In this document: one piece after another, positions 52,284 to 61,193 of the stretch
Position numbering within the stretch: the stretch's first letter is position 1
Layout: each line of letters begins with the position of its first letter
Source of the DNA: JBAXGW01 sp037139195
GTDB taxonomy: Bacteria; Bacteroidota; Bacteroidia; Bacteroidales; JAHJDW01
Direction: 5' to 3'
NCBI GenBank assembly: GCA_037139195.1
Contig: JBAXGW010000005.1
Coordinates: forward strand, 33,568-97,567
Length of the DNA: 64,000 bases
Position numbers and translations under genes: made by a program
The notes under the pieces: generated by a model
What the model saw: the letters and a program-made list of their open reading frames with translations, nothing else
The model's database searches: none
Told to the model about the DNA's origin: nothing

Positions 52284-53281
52284 GAAATAAGTATTTGTTG
52301 TTTTTCCTGTTTTTGATGATTTTTAGCTGTACTAAAGATGAAAATCCAATTGTCGAAATTAATACAAAATTAGGAAAAATACATTGGTGGATGTATCAAT
52401 TGCAAGGCTTTGAGGATGAAAATGCACTGATTGAACTTTCTCAAACCGAATACGAATTGTTAGTTATTGAGCCTGGCGACGATTTTAAAGAAGAGCCATA
52501 TAATACAAAATATATGCTAAACAGATTAAGGAAAACGCCTAGTGGGAAGACTCGTTTGATTTTTGCATACATTAATATTGGCGAAGCTGAAGATTATCGT
52601 AGTTATTGGGGGAATAATTGGACGATAGGAAGCCCTAATTTTTTAATTTCATCTGATCCTGATGGTTGGAGTGGAAATTATCCGGTAGCGTATTGGAAAC
52701 AAGAATGGAAAAATATTTGGATAGGCGATAGCAACCGAATTCAAAAATTAGTCGACTTAGGATTTGATGGCGTTTATTTAGATTGGGTTGAAGCTTATGA
52801 TGATGAAAAAACAAGGAATACAGCTGTTTCGCAAAATATTAATCCTGAACTAGAGATGCTCAATTTTATTCAAGAAATAAAAAATACAGGAAAAGCCAAG
52901 AATGCTAATTTCATGGTGATAGCTCAAAACGCTCCTTATTTAATCGATTATGATGCGGGGAAATATAAGAGTGCAATTGACGCAATTGCATTAGAAGATA
53001 CTTGGTTTCATGGTAAAGCGGATGCTAGTTGGTACGATCCTTTAGCAGGTGATATTCCAAATGCTGACGCAAATGAGAGTTCGACTATGGGTAAACTTAA
53101 GCAATGTAAAAAGTTGTTAGATAATAATATCCCTGTTTTCACGGTTGATTATTGTGTTTCAAGAGAAAATGCCGATGGAGTTTATGAGGAAGCTGCAAGA
53201 AATGGATTGAAGTCTTTAGTAACAAGAGTTTCATTATCGAAAAATACCGAAACTCCGCCATTAAATATGAATGTAAAATAA
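52280..53281 (+). CDS. GH114-like lipoprotein (MJ1477/TM1410 family)
   Basis: 333 residues. Lipobox ends at Cys17 (MIFSC). The fold matches the endo-alpha-1,4-polygalactosaminidase (GH114, TM1410-like) TIM barrel: early WMYQLQGFEDENA (about 37-49), LLVIEPGDDF (about 61-70), FAYINIGEAEDYR (about 95-107), GFDGVYLDWVEAYDD (about 159-173) and FTVDYCV (about 290-296). The Asp/Glu residues GVYLDWVE are candidate catalytic residues. Likely degrades a galactosamine-containing surface polysaccharide at the periplasm; substrate not proven. Overlaps the aminotransferase by four bases and precedes a small barrel gene by 10. Confidence 0.85.
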   Translation: MRNKYLLFFLFLMIFSCTKDENPIVEINTKLGKIHWWMYQLQGFEDENALIELSQTEYELLVIEPGDDFKEEPYNTKYMLNRLRKTPSGKTRLIFAYINIGEAEDYRSYWGNNWTIGSPNFLISSDPDGWSGNYPVAYWKQEWKNIWIGDSNRIQKLVDLGFDGVYLDWVEAYDDEKTRNTAVSQNINPELEMLNFIQEIKNTGKAKNANFMVIAQNAPYLIDYDAGKYKSAIDAIALEDTWFHGKADASWYDPLAGDIPNADANESSTMGKLKQCKKLLDNNIPVFTVDYCVSRENADGVYEEAARNGLKSLVTRVSLSKNTETPPLNMNVK

Positions 53282-53291
53282 TTAATATTGT

Positions 53292-53711
53292 ATGAAGAAA
53301 CTTGTTTTAATAATACTGTTTTTTGTGTCTACTAGTTCATTTGCTCAATTGAGTTTAAGTGTTTATGGCGATAAAGCTATGGCTTTGTCGGTGCCAGTTA
53401 ACAAACGAATATTTTCTGAGCTTAGAGCATACAGTAATATGTATTTGAAAAGCATGAAGCTAGAGCCTATGGTTTTAGTTAATTTTAAAAGATCAAGAAA
53501 TGCTAATGTTTATGGTGGAGTAGGAGCAGTGTTCGTTCCAAACGATGTGTCGTATTTAAGGGTTTCTGTCCCAATTGGTGTTCAGATTACACCTTTTAAA
53601 GATTTCAGAAATTTAGCATTTGTTATTGAGGTTGCACCCGAAATATACGATGAAGTATATTTGCGAAGCACATGGGGGATAAGGTATATATTTATGAAAC
53701 AAGATTTTTAG
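53292..53711 (+). CDS. Small outer-membrane beta-barrel protein
   Basis: 139 residues with signal peptide (1-19, ending SSFAQ). The rest is amphipathic strands alternating with short polar turns (about 8 strands), and the C-terminal RYIFMKQDF ends in Phe as in outer-membrane barrels. No named family. It is third in an operon with an aminotransferase and a GH114-like lipoprotein, 10 bases after the latter, and ends in a terminator. It may form an envelope unit with the GH114 lipoprotein, which is inferred from position only. Confidence 0.75.
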   Translation: MKKLVLIILFFVSTSSFAQLSLSVYGDKAMALSVPVNKRIFSELRAYSNMYLKSMKLEPMVLVNFKRSRNANVYGGVGAVFVPNDVSYLRVSVPIGVQITPFKDFRNLAFVIEVAPEIYDEVYLRSTWGIRYIFMKQDF

Positions 53712-53715
53712 GCAT

Positions 53716-53749
53716 AAAAAAAACGAGTATAAAGTTACTCGTTTTTTTT
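53716..53749. terminator. Bidirectional terminator between convergent operons
   Basis: Stem AAAAAAACGAGTA / TACTCGTTTTTTT-like with a 6-base loop; T-runs on both sides. Confidence 0.88.
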
Positions 53750-53767
53750 GTTTGTATTAGGTTTGAA

Positions 53768-54694
53768 TTATAAAGTGTCCATAACAGTAAGAACTTCTGC
53801 TTTTGTGGCTTCTTGCATAGTAATAGCAACAGTTAGACCAGCACTAATTGTGTATGATTGACAGAAATAATGCATTTTTCCACTTGTGTCTTTTCCCATT
53901 GAGAACACTTTTACTTGTTCGCCAATTGGCATATTAGAGGCAACCATATTTGATGCTTTCTTGAAGCTGTGTTGATTTGGTAAAATAACAAAAACATCTA
54001 ATAGGTTGGTGTTTACACCAGCAGCTGTAAAGCTGATATCTGTTTTTTGTGCAGGATTTATAGGTTTAGCAATATTTAACCAACCTAGTTTTGAAATAGC
54101 CAATAAATAGCCTGGTTGAATTGTGGTAATATTAGTATTGTCTTGAGTGAAAATATAATCTGTTTGAAGTATGTTTTTGTTCCAGTCTGTTGTTGAGCCG
54201 TTTGTAAACCCATAATATACATCTTTGTTATTGTCGGGGTTTGCATTTGGAGCCATCATTTGATAAAATAAATTTTCTTTTATCATTAATTCTTCATTGT
54301 TTTTAAAAGCTGTAACTTTTAGTTCGCCATCGCTATTAATCATCGAATCCTGAGCAACTGTAGGTAATTTTGAGAATATCATATTTTTAATAGAATATGC
54401 TTCAATCAATTTCAGAACATAAGGATAAGTAATGTCTTGATGAGTGTTTTTGTACATGAAAATAGTGTTTGGTATTCCCCAAATATGAGTGCCTTCTTTT
54501 CCAACAACGGAATCGTTTCCAGTTGAGTCAATGATAAAGCTTTGTTCTTCTGGTTGGTTTTCATTATAAAAATCTTCAAGGGAAGTAAATTCAGTATCTT
54601 CTTCTTGTTCAACTATTCTTTCTTTTTCACAAGCAACTATTGCAAACAAAGCAATTGCTAAAATTCCATATTTAAGATAAGATAAGGTTTTCAT
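53768..54694 (-). CDS. Hypothetical lipoprotein
   Basis: 308 residues from the ATG at 54694; a longer frame to 54781 does not begin with a signal sequence. Lipobox ends at Cys22 (AIVAC). An acidic, Glu/Asp-rich linker (about 27-60) is followed by a mixed alpha/beta region with several strand-turn motifs but no family I recognise. It lies downstream of the barrel gene 54766-55320 with a 71-base gap, so they are probably co-expressed. Confidence 0.72.
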   Translation of the reverse strand: MKTLSYLKYGILAIALFAIVACEKERIVEQEEDTEFTSLEDFYNENQPEEQSFIIDSTGNDSVVGKEGTHIWGIPNTIFMYKNTHQDITYPYVLKLIEAYSIKNMIFSKLPTVAQDSMINSDGELKVTAFKNNEELMIKENLFYQMMAPNANPDNNKDVYYGFTNGSTTDWNKNILQTDYIFTQDNTNITTIQPGYLLAISKLGWLNIAKPINPAQKTDISFTAAGVNTNLLDVFVILPNQHSFKKASNMVASNMPIGEQVKVFSMGKDTSGKMHYFCQSYTISAGLTVAITMQEATKAEVLTVMDTL

Positions 54695-54765
54695 AATTTT
54701 TAGGTTTAAATTAGTATTGTTGTTTTTACTATTACACTCAATTTGATAAATACCCTTATTGCTAA

Positions 54766-55320
54766 TTAAAAATTGGGACATTTATTTGCATTTTTTCTTC
54801 CTTTTGAAGTGCGAAAAACGCTGAATCCATTGGTCATTCCAAAGCATTCGCCAAACTTAAAAATAATTCCAATTTCAAGCGAAAACTCTTTCCATTTTGT
54901 ATTATATCTGGTCTCAATGTAAGGATTGTAACAGCCTTTTTTTATTAGAAAGCCCAAGCCAGGCTCAATTGCAAGATTGTTTTTTGTGGCTTTTTCGGAA
55001 TTGTATATAATATTATTAAGCCAACAATTATAATGGAATCCAGTGAAAATATATGGCGTATATTTCTTTTTTATGTTTGCTAAAAACCAATCGATATCTG
55101 CACCCGCATAAAATTCGTTAATTTTGTTGTTTCCAGGGAAGTAGGCAAAACGAGGCATTGCATAAATATTTCGGTACAAATGTGTTAAAACTCTTACATC
55201 AGCACCAAAGCCATTGGCTTGAAAATTATAAATAGCTCCAACGCCAGCGCCTACTATTGTTTGAGATTTAGATGAATTAATGAAAACTATAAAAAATAAT
55301 ATAGTTAAGAATTGCTTCAT
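54766..55320 (-). CDS. Hypothetical secreted protein, likely outer-membrane barrel
   Basis: 184 residues from the ATG at 55320, which directly begins a signal peptide (1-19, ending SKSQ). The body (20-160) has alternating aromatic strands such as NIYAMPRFAYFP and TPYIFTGFHYNCW, consistent with a small barrel; the last 25 residues are a basic, Cys-containing tail that is not barrel-like. A -7 element at 55345-55352 is 24 bases upstream of this start and supports it. Function unknown. Confidence 0.7.
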   Translation of the reverse strand: MKQFLTILFFIVFINSSKSQTIVGAGVGAIYNFQANGFGADVRVLTHLYRNIYAMPRFAYFPGNNKINEFYAGADIDWFLANIKKKYTPYIFTGFHYNCWLNNIIYNSEKATKNNLAIEPGLGFLIKKGCYNPYIETRYNTKWKEFSLEIGIIFKFGECFGMTNGFSVFRTSKGRKNANKCPNF

Positions 55321-55344
55321 TGGTTTTTTTTTGATTTTATCGAC

Positions 55345-55352
55345 CAAAAGTA
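55345..55352 (-). promoter_or_regulatory. Candidate -7 element for the 54766-55320 gene
   Basis: CAAAAGTA on the plus strand, TACTTTTG on the minus strand; supports the ATG at 55320. Confidence 0.45.
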
Positions 55353-55448
55353 GTGAAAATAATAATTTAAAACCAACAGCAAATTAAAAAAGAAATATTT
55401 CTGTGAAAATATTTATACAAAGACAAGGTCATAATAATACAAGTGGTT

Positions 55449-56456
55449 TCACTTTAGAATTGCTATCTGCTTATTTATCATGCCATTTTTACCACTTTCA
55501 ATCAATAATTCTTTTTGTTCCTTGCTTAGTTTTTTTACTCGTGGACTAATATTACACGAAGAAATTGATACAGTTCGTTTCCAATCATCAGCTGTTAAGT
55601 CGTTTCTATTTAAGCTTTCAAGTGTAATGGTGTAAAATGAAACTATATAATCACTTATGTTGTTAATATTGCAAATTGCGAGTCCTTCATTGTTTTTGTC
55701 GGCAGTAATTTGTTTGTCGGAATCTATTCTAAAACCTAATGTTTCGTTGTTGATTATTCTATTCCCGTTATTATCAATAGAGTCAAAAATAAATAAAGGG
55801 AAATTAGCAAGTAATCCACCGTCAACGACCAAATCTAAGTCGTTTCTATTTTTAGTACTTTCAATAACTGTTCCCATTCTGTCAATATAAACAGCTTCAA
55901 AGTAAAGTGGTATCGACATCGAAATTCTCACAGCATCTTTCACTTTCATTTTAGGATACGTTTGTTTTGAGAATACAAAAAGTTTTTGTTTGTTTAAACA
56001 TGTGCCTGTTACATATAAATCTTTAAAGCCTTTGTTCGAAAGTTCTTCAAAAGTAATATTGTTGTTTCCTGTTTTTTCTTCTATAATGTTTTCAAGCCAT
56101 TTTTCAAAAGCTTTACCTCTAAACCACCCATAGTGCTTAGTTGTGCGATGTATGCCCCCGAAAATGCTGTATTTGCCATCGTTGAATTTGCCAAATTCGG
56201 TGTCGTAAATTATTTTTGTTATCTCGTCGGCTGAATAATTAAGTGAAATTCCTAATGCTATGATTGCACCAGCCGATGTGCCGCCTACTTTTTCTATGCC
56301 AGATAAAATATTTTTTTTCTCCATTTCTTTAATAGCTCCTGTATAAGCAATTCCTCTGATTCCAGCACCTTCGAAAACTAGGTTTTTAATAGTCTGAGAA
56401 AATGATTGACTTTGAAATGTTAAAATTAATAGTACTGTTAGAAATGATAACTTCAT
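55449..56456 (-). CDS. Secreted patatin-like phospholipase
   Basis: 335 residues from the ATG at 56456; an upstream extension to 56504 lacks a signal. Signal peptide about 1-20 (SQSFSQ). The lipase motifs are complete: oxyanion GAGIRG (30-35), GTSAG (59-63, Ser61) and a DGG motif in VVDGGLL. Patatins hydrolyse acyl esters of phospholipids. No barrel follows, unlike the patatin at 564-2855, so this one is probably periplasmic or secreted. Expressed from the minus strand next to two unknown envelope genes. Confidence 0.88.
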   Translation of the reverse strand: MKLSFLTVLLILTFQSQSFSQTIKNLVFEGAGIRGIAYTGAIKEMEKKNILSGIEKVGGTSAGAIIALGISLNYSADEITKIIYDTEFGKFNDGKYSIFGGIHRTTKHYGWFRGKAFEKWLENIIEEKTGNNNITFEELSNKGFKDLYVTGTCLNKQKLFVFSKQTYPKMKVKDAVRISMSIPLYFEAVYIDRMGTVIESTKNRNDLDLVVDGGLLANFPLFIFDSIDNNGNRIINNETLGFRIDSDKQITADKNNEGLAICNINNISDYIVSFYTITLESLNRNDLTADDWKRTVSISSCNISPRVKKLSKEQKELLIESGKNGMINKQIAILK

Positions 56457-56627
56457 ATATAAAATTTTATTGATAAAGACATATTTTCTCAAAAAGGGTT
56501 GCAATTTATTTGAAAAAAAATTAAAAATATGGTTTTCACCTTATTGTAACTACGCAAATAACCTTATAAAAACGGTATTTGTCGAATGTTTTATTTTTTT
56601 TGTATGGGCAATAAATATATTTTTTTT

Positions 56628-56635
56628 TAGTTTTG
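56628..56635 (+). promoter_or_regulatory. Candidate -7 element (TAGTTTTG) for the sensor kinase gene
   Basis: Full TAnnTTTG match, 66 bases before the ATG at 56702. Confidence 0.45.
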
Positions 56636-56701
56636 CAGTAGAGAGTGAAAAAAAAGAATTTTGAGAGAAGTTCTTGTTTATTATTTTAATTTGCCACCAA
56701 T

Positions 56702-59700
56702 ATGACGATAAGATTTTTTCTTATACTGGTTATTGTAATGTCTATAAATTGGGTTAAATCACAAACCCCATTTTCTCAAAAATTTGACACCGAAAATGGT
56801 TTGTCGGATAATGAGGTATATCATGTTATTGAAGATTCAAAAGGTTATATTTGGGTGGCAACCAATAATGGTGTAAATCGATTTGATGGAAATAAATTTA
56901 CTGTTTTCACCATTGAAGATGGTTTAACAGATAATACTATTTTTGAGATTTATGAAGATTATATTGGTAGGATATGGTTTGTTTCACAGTCATGCCAATT
57001 GTCGTATTTCTATAATAATAAAATTTTAAAATATAAATATAACGATAAGTTATTAGCACAATATAAAGGGAGTGTGATTCCTCAAAAATTAGGCTTTAGA
57101 GTTGATAGTAATAATAATATTTTTATAAATATTGTTGCACAGGGTGAATATTGTGTTACTCCTCAAGGAAAGATTTCAAACGAATTTTTTAATGCATATC
57201 AAAATTACATTGTAATAAGAAAAGATAAATTATATTATAATATAAATACTGTTTTATCAAGGAAAATAAGTGATTTAGAGCGAATTAGAATTTCTGTTGA
57301 TAATAATGGTGTGATAAATAACTTCAAAATTAAAAAATTTAATCCTGATTATAGCTATCGAATATGTTGTAAACAAAAAAATGTTTTATATTATATAATG
57401 GATAACTATTTGTTCCGCATAATTAACAGTGATATGTTTGTTAAAGATTTTTCAACTAGTACTTTGTGGGTAAGTGTTGATTGTAACAATACATTGTGGG
57501 TTGGAACTTCAAATAAGGGTGTTTTTGGTTTTGAAAATTGTAACATTAAAAATAAACCCAGTTTTCATTACTTCAAAAATAAATCTGTTTCGTCTGTTTT
57601 TCGTGATAAAAACAAGGGTTTATGGTTTTCTACCCTAGAATCAGGATTATATTATATGCCTAATTCTGAAATAAATATATTCAATACTTCAGATGGATTA
57701 ATGGAAGATTATATTAATTGTGTTACGTTAATTGAAGGAACAACATGGTTTGCATACCAGCATAATTATATTTCGACATTGTCTAATCAAAATTGTATTA
57801 AGCATAAAAAAATTGTTGATGATAAAGATAGTCAAATTTTTGAAATATTGTTCAAGCCTAAACATAAGGAAACTATTATATCATGCAATAGAAAGCTTGT
57901 AAGCATAAAAAACAATAAGTTTAATTTTTTTTACGAAAATTTATTATTTCGAAAGGGTCGCAAATATGTATTGTCAGGTGGATATGATATTTGTATTGAT
58001 AATAAAGGTAGATTATGGGTGGCATGGGCTAATGGGTTAGGATTAGTTGAACGTAATGAAAATGTTTTTCAAACAGATTTCATTAATAAAAACATGAAAA
58101 TTAAATGTCTTGAAAAACATGAAAACGTTAATAAATTATGGCTTGGAACTCCTATAGGATTAGTTCTATTTACATTTAATTCAAAAAATTATAAAAAGTG
58201 TTTGTTTCAAAATTTTGGAGATAAATTCCCGATTTTAAAGAATAGTATTACTAAGTTGAGGTTTGATAGCATTAGCCACACTTTAATTATTGGAACAAAA
58301 AATCAAGGTGTTGTATTAATGAAAAACAATAAATGTTATCAGTTAACTACAAAAAATGGATTAAGCGATAATTTTATTACGAGTTTGCAATTGAATAATG
58401 GATATTTGTGGGTTGGAACTATAAATGGTTTAAATAAAGTTAAAATTGTTGATTTAGAGTTTAGTAAATATTATATTCTTAAGCTCTTTAAATCAAATGG
58501 GCTTCCTTCCAATAGAATAAATGATTTGATAGTTAATGATAAAGAAATTATTATTGCAACAGATAAAGGATTGGTGAAATGCAAAAATAATAATAGTTTA
58601 TTTAATACTAGCAATACTCCAATATATATATCTTCGATAAATATCAATGGAAAAAAAACAGATATTGTTAATGAATATGATTTAGAATATAATCAAAATA
58701 ATATATCTATTAATTTTATCGGAATTTCATTAAGGAGCGCAAAACATATTACTTATGCTTATAGATTTGGTAATGATGATTCCAGATGGGTAGAAACCAA
58801 AAATCCAGAGCTTTCTTTTGTGACACTTCCTCCAGGTGATTATAAATTTGAATTGTTAGCGATTAATGAAAATGGAATTAAAAGCAATAAGCCAGTTGTA
58901 ATAAAAATTAAAATTAATCCGCCATATTGGGCAACATGGTGGTTTAAATTGAGTGTTTTTTTAATGGCATGTGCTTTATTATCATTGGTATTATTAATAA
59001 TTTATCGAATAAAAACTAAAGAGCTTGTTGAAAAGAAAATTTTGACTCAAAAGCTTAATAAATATATGCAACAGGCATTTAATAAGCAGTTAAATCCACA
59101 CTTTATATTCAATACTTTGGGTTCAATTCAAAACTTTATTTTGAAAAACGATAGTACTTTATCTAATAAATATCTTACAAAGTTTGCAACTTTAATTAGA
59201 AGAACTTTAGATAATTCAAGGAATGAGCTTATATCTTTGTGTGATGATATTCAGTCGCTTGAGCTTTATTTAGAATTTGAGAAATTGAGGTTTAATGACA
59301 AAATGAATTATGAAATTATTGTTGATGAAGAAATAGAGGCAGAATATTGTATGATACCACCATTTTTAATTCAACCATTTGTCGAGAATGCTATTTGGCA
59401 TGGAATAATGCATAAAGATTTAGGTGGAAAAGTAATTATTTCTTACAAATTAATGCAAGATGATATTTCTATCGAAATTACAGACGATGGAGTTGGTCGT
59501 AAAAAGTCATTTGAGATAAACAGTAAATTAATGAAAAAGCATGTGTCGCATGGAATTGATATAACAGAACAAAGGTTAAATGCGTTGAATTCACTGTACG
59601 ACAAAAAAATGATTTTAGAATACATTGATTTAATAAGCAATAATGGTGTTCCACTTGGTACAAAAGTTAAATTGACTATCCCAATAATTTATAAAGAATC

Positions 59701-59713
59701 ACTTAAAGTATGA
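56702..59713 (+). CDS. Propeller-sensor histidine kinase (LytS/YehU type)
   Basis: 1003 residues. Signal peptide (about 1-20), then two-component regulator propeller repeats (about 25-670; for example LSDNEVYHVIEDSKGYIWVA near 33-52), a Y_Y_Y domain (about 680-745), one transmembrane helix (about 748-772) and a His_kinase (PF06580) domain with phospho-accepting His800 in NPHFIFN, then a HATPase with PFVENAIWHG (about 895-904) and DDGVGRKK (about 923-930). The periplasmic propeller likely senses a nutrient or envelope signal. The next gene encodes its LytTR partner and overlaps by four bases. Confidence 0.93.
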   Translation: MTIRFFLILVIVMSINWVKSQTPFSQKFDTENGLSDNEVYHVIEDSKGYIWVATNNGVNRFDGNKFTVFTIEDGLTDNTIFEIYEDYIGRIWFVSQSCQLSYFYNNKILKYKYNDKLLAQYKGSVIPQKLGFRVDSNNNIFINIVAQGEYCVTPQGKISNEFFNAYQNYIVIRKDKLYYNINTVLSRKISDLERIRISVDNNGVINNFKIKKFNPDYSYRICCKQKNVLYYIMDNYLFRIINSDMFVKDFSTSTLWVSVDCNNTLWVGTSNKGVFGFENCNIKNKPSFHYFKNKSVSSVFRDKNKGLWFSTLESGLYYMPNSEINIFNTSDGLMEDYINCVTLIEGTTWFAYQHNYISTLSNQNCIKHKKIVDDKDSQIFEILFKPKHKETIISCNRKLVSIKNNKFNFFYENLLFRKGRKYVLSGGYDICIDNKGRLWVAWANGLGLVERNENVFQTDFINKNMKIKCLEKHENVNKLWLGTPIGLVLFTFNSKNYKKCLFQNFGDKFPILKNSITKLRFDSISHTLIIGTKNQGVVLMKNNKCYQLTTKNGLSDNFITSLQLNNGYLWVGTINGLNKVKIVDLEFSKYYILKLFKSNGLPSNRINDLIVNDKEIIIATDKGLVKCKNNNSLFNTSNTPIYISSININGKKTDIVNEYDLEYNQNNISINFIGISLRSAKHITYAYRFGNDDSRWVETKNPELSFVTLPPGDYKFELLAINENGIKSNKPVVIKIKINPPYWATWWFKLSVFLMACALLSLVLLIIYRIKTKELVEKKILTQKLNKYMQQAFNKQLNPHFIFNTLGSIQNFILKNDSTLSNKYLTKFATLIRRTLDNSRNELISLCDDIQSLELYLEFEKLRFNDKMNYEIIVDEEIEAEYCMIPPFLIQPFVENAIWHGIMHKDLGGKVIISYKLMQDDISIEITDDGVGRKKSFEINSKLMKKHVSHGIDITEQRLNALNSLYDKKMILEYIDLISNNGVPLGTKVKLTIPIIYKESLKV

Positions 59714-60471
59714 GAAGATATAAAGCTATCATTGTTGATGACGAGAAGAATTTGCAAGAAGTATTGATTTTATTATTGAAAAACAATTGTCCGCAAATTG
59801 ATGTTCTTGATACTGCTAGTTCAGCTTTAGAAGGTATTAAGAAAATAAATATACATAAGCCTGATATTGTGTTCCTTGATGTAGAAATGCCTCATGGAAC
59901 TGGTTTTGATTTGTTAGAAGGCTTGACGCAAAGAAGTTTTGATGTAATATTTATTTCGGCTTATGGTCATTATGCAGTAAAAGCATTTAAATATTCTGCT
60001 ATGGATTATATCTTAAAGCCTGTTGATATTGATGATTTGATTAATGCGGTAAATAGGGTAATTAGTAATCATAATAACAATAAAAAAAATGAACAATACG
60101 AAATCTTAAAAGAATATATGAATACAGGGAAATCAAATTTAGTAGCAATTCCAACTAACGAAAGCATTGAATTTGTTAATCCTAATGATATTATTCGGGT
60201 TGAAGGTGATGGTAATTATGTGGCTATTTATTTAGATAATGGAAATAAAATGTATGTTTCTAAAATAATAAAGGATATTGAAGAATTATTACCTGTAAAT
60301 ATGTTTTACAGGCCTCATAAGTCTCATTTAATTAACTTAAAGAAAGTTAAACGTTATATAATGAATGATGGTGGGTCGTTGGAAATGAATGATGGGAGCA
60401 TTGTTCCTTTAGCAAGACGTCAAAAAAATGATTTTTTGGAACGATTATCCCCAAAATTAGTTGATATTTAA
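59710..60471 (+). CDS. LytTR-family DNA-binding response regulator
   Basis: 253 residues. Receiver domain 1-120 with acidic pocket IIVDDE (Asp10, Asp11), phospho-acceptor Asp57 in FLDVEMP and the Lys in LKPVD near 108. LytTR DNA-binding domain about 150-250 with NPNDIIRVEGDGNYVAI and RPHKSHLINLKKV. It is the cognate regulator of the propeller kinase, with which its start overlaps by four bases (ATGA). Its target is probably local; the only gene-like sequence just downstream is a decayed one. Confidence 0.94.
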   Translation: MRRYKAIIVDDEKNLQEVLILLLKNNCPQIDVLDTASSALEGIKKINIHKPDIVFLDVEMPHGTGFDLLEGLTQRSFDVIFISAYGHYAVKAFKYSAMDYILKPVDIDDLINAVNRVISNHNNNKKNEQYEILKEYMNTGKSNLVAIPTNESIEFVNPNDIIRVEGDGNYVAIYLDNGNKMYVSKIIKDIEELLPVNMFYRPHKSHLINLKKVKRYIMNDGGSLEMNDGSIVPLARRQKNDFLERLSPKLVDI

Positions 60472-61072
60472 TGCCGGTTATTTGTTTAAAATGACTGTTT
60501 GCGAATTGAGACCCGTAATTCACGAATTAGCTTAATATTATTAAAAATGATAGACCTTTATTGACTCATACTCCATTAACTAAGGTGCTAGAAATATCAG
60601 TTTAGTCTCAATCGCAAAATCTTCTTCTAATGTTATTTCATTATATAAGAAAAATGAGTTGGACGCCTTTAATTTTGTGAAAAATGATAGTTTTCAGGCT
60701 ATCCAACAATCTTTTGAAATGGGAATTTGCGATGTTAAATCTCAAAATGGAGTTCAAAGATGGGATGTGTTTTTTATTTCGAATACTTCTGTTTACTCAT
60801 TGGATAACTATTAAATTTCCTACTTTAGGCACGAATATTTCTTTAGTTCATATTGATAATAAAGGTTCTTTAGGTCGCTCGTTTTAGAATGTATATTGTA
60901 ACACAACTGATTTGCAAAGAAACTTTATCAATAGAGATAGAAAAAACAACAATTGCGCTTATGATTGCTAAGATTATATACCTGCTCTAACATTGCAATT
61001 AAATCAAACCACTTGCCTTGTTGATTTAACCGCTGGGAACCTTTGGTAGTTAAAATAAAAACAAATTTCATG
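60472..61072 (+). pseudogene. Decayed gene remnant downstream of the LytTR regulator
   Basis: No intact gene fits here, but protein-like sequence runs on the plus strand. One frame is open at 60584-60814 (76 codons, no start, with NVISLYKKNELDAF and NGVQRWDVFFISNTS); a second frame continues from about 60815 to 61049, interrupted by stops at 60885 and 60969 (LGTNISLVHIDNKG, NVYCNTTDLQRNF, LTLQLNQTTCLVDLTAG). The stretch is closed by a strong terminator at 61073. 'NISLV-x-I' occurs in both halves. A frameshift plus two nonsense changes would explain this. The family is not recognised. Confidence 0.5.
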
Positions 61073-61106
61073 AAAGGTTGATTGCATTTGCAGTCAACCT
61101 TTTTTT
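61073..61106 (+). terminator. Terminator after the decayed gene
   Basis: Stem AAGGTTGATT / AGTCAACCTT (one G-T pair), 8-base loop, then seven T. It has no intact gene ahead of it. Confidence 0.85.
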
Positions 61107-61157
61107 GTGTTGATATATTAAAACTTTTTCATAAAAAAAACGTTTAATAGTGGAAAC

Positions 61158-61188
61158 TTGCATAGTTTTATAAAAAAGAGTAGGTTTG
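61158..61188 (+). promoter_or_regulatory. Candidate promoter for queE, possibly leaderless
   Basis: TTG at 61158-61160, a 20-base spacer and TAGGTTTG at 61181-61188. The predicted start of transcription falls on the ATG at 61194. Confidence 0.5.
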
Positions 61189-61193
61189 TATAT

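Noticed and set aside
60684..60887. Independent 67-codon gene
   Set aside because: Its first part overlaps the longer protein-like frame in another phase; only its last part looks protein-like, so it belongs to the decayed gene.
61158..61193. TTG start for queE
   Set aside because: The TTG fits as a -33 promoter element and the family start is at 61194.
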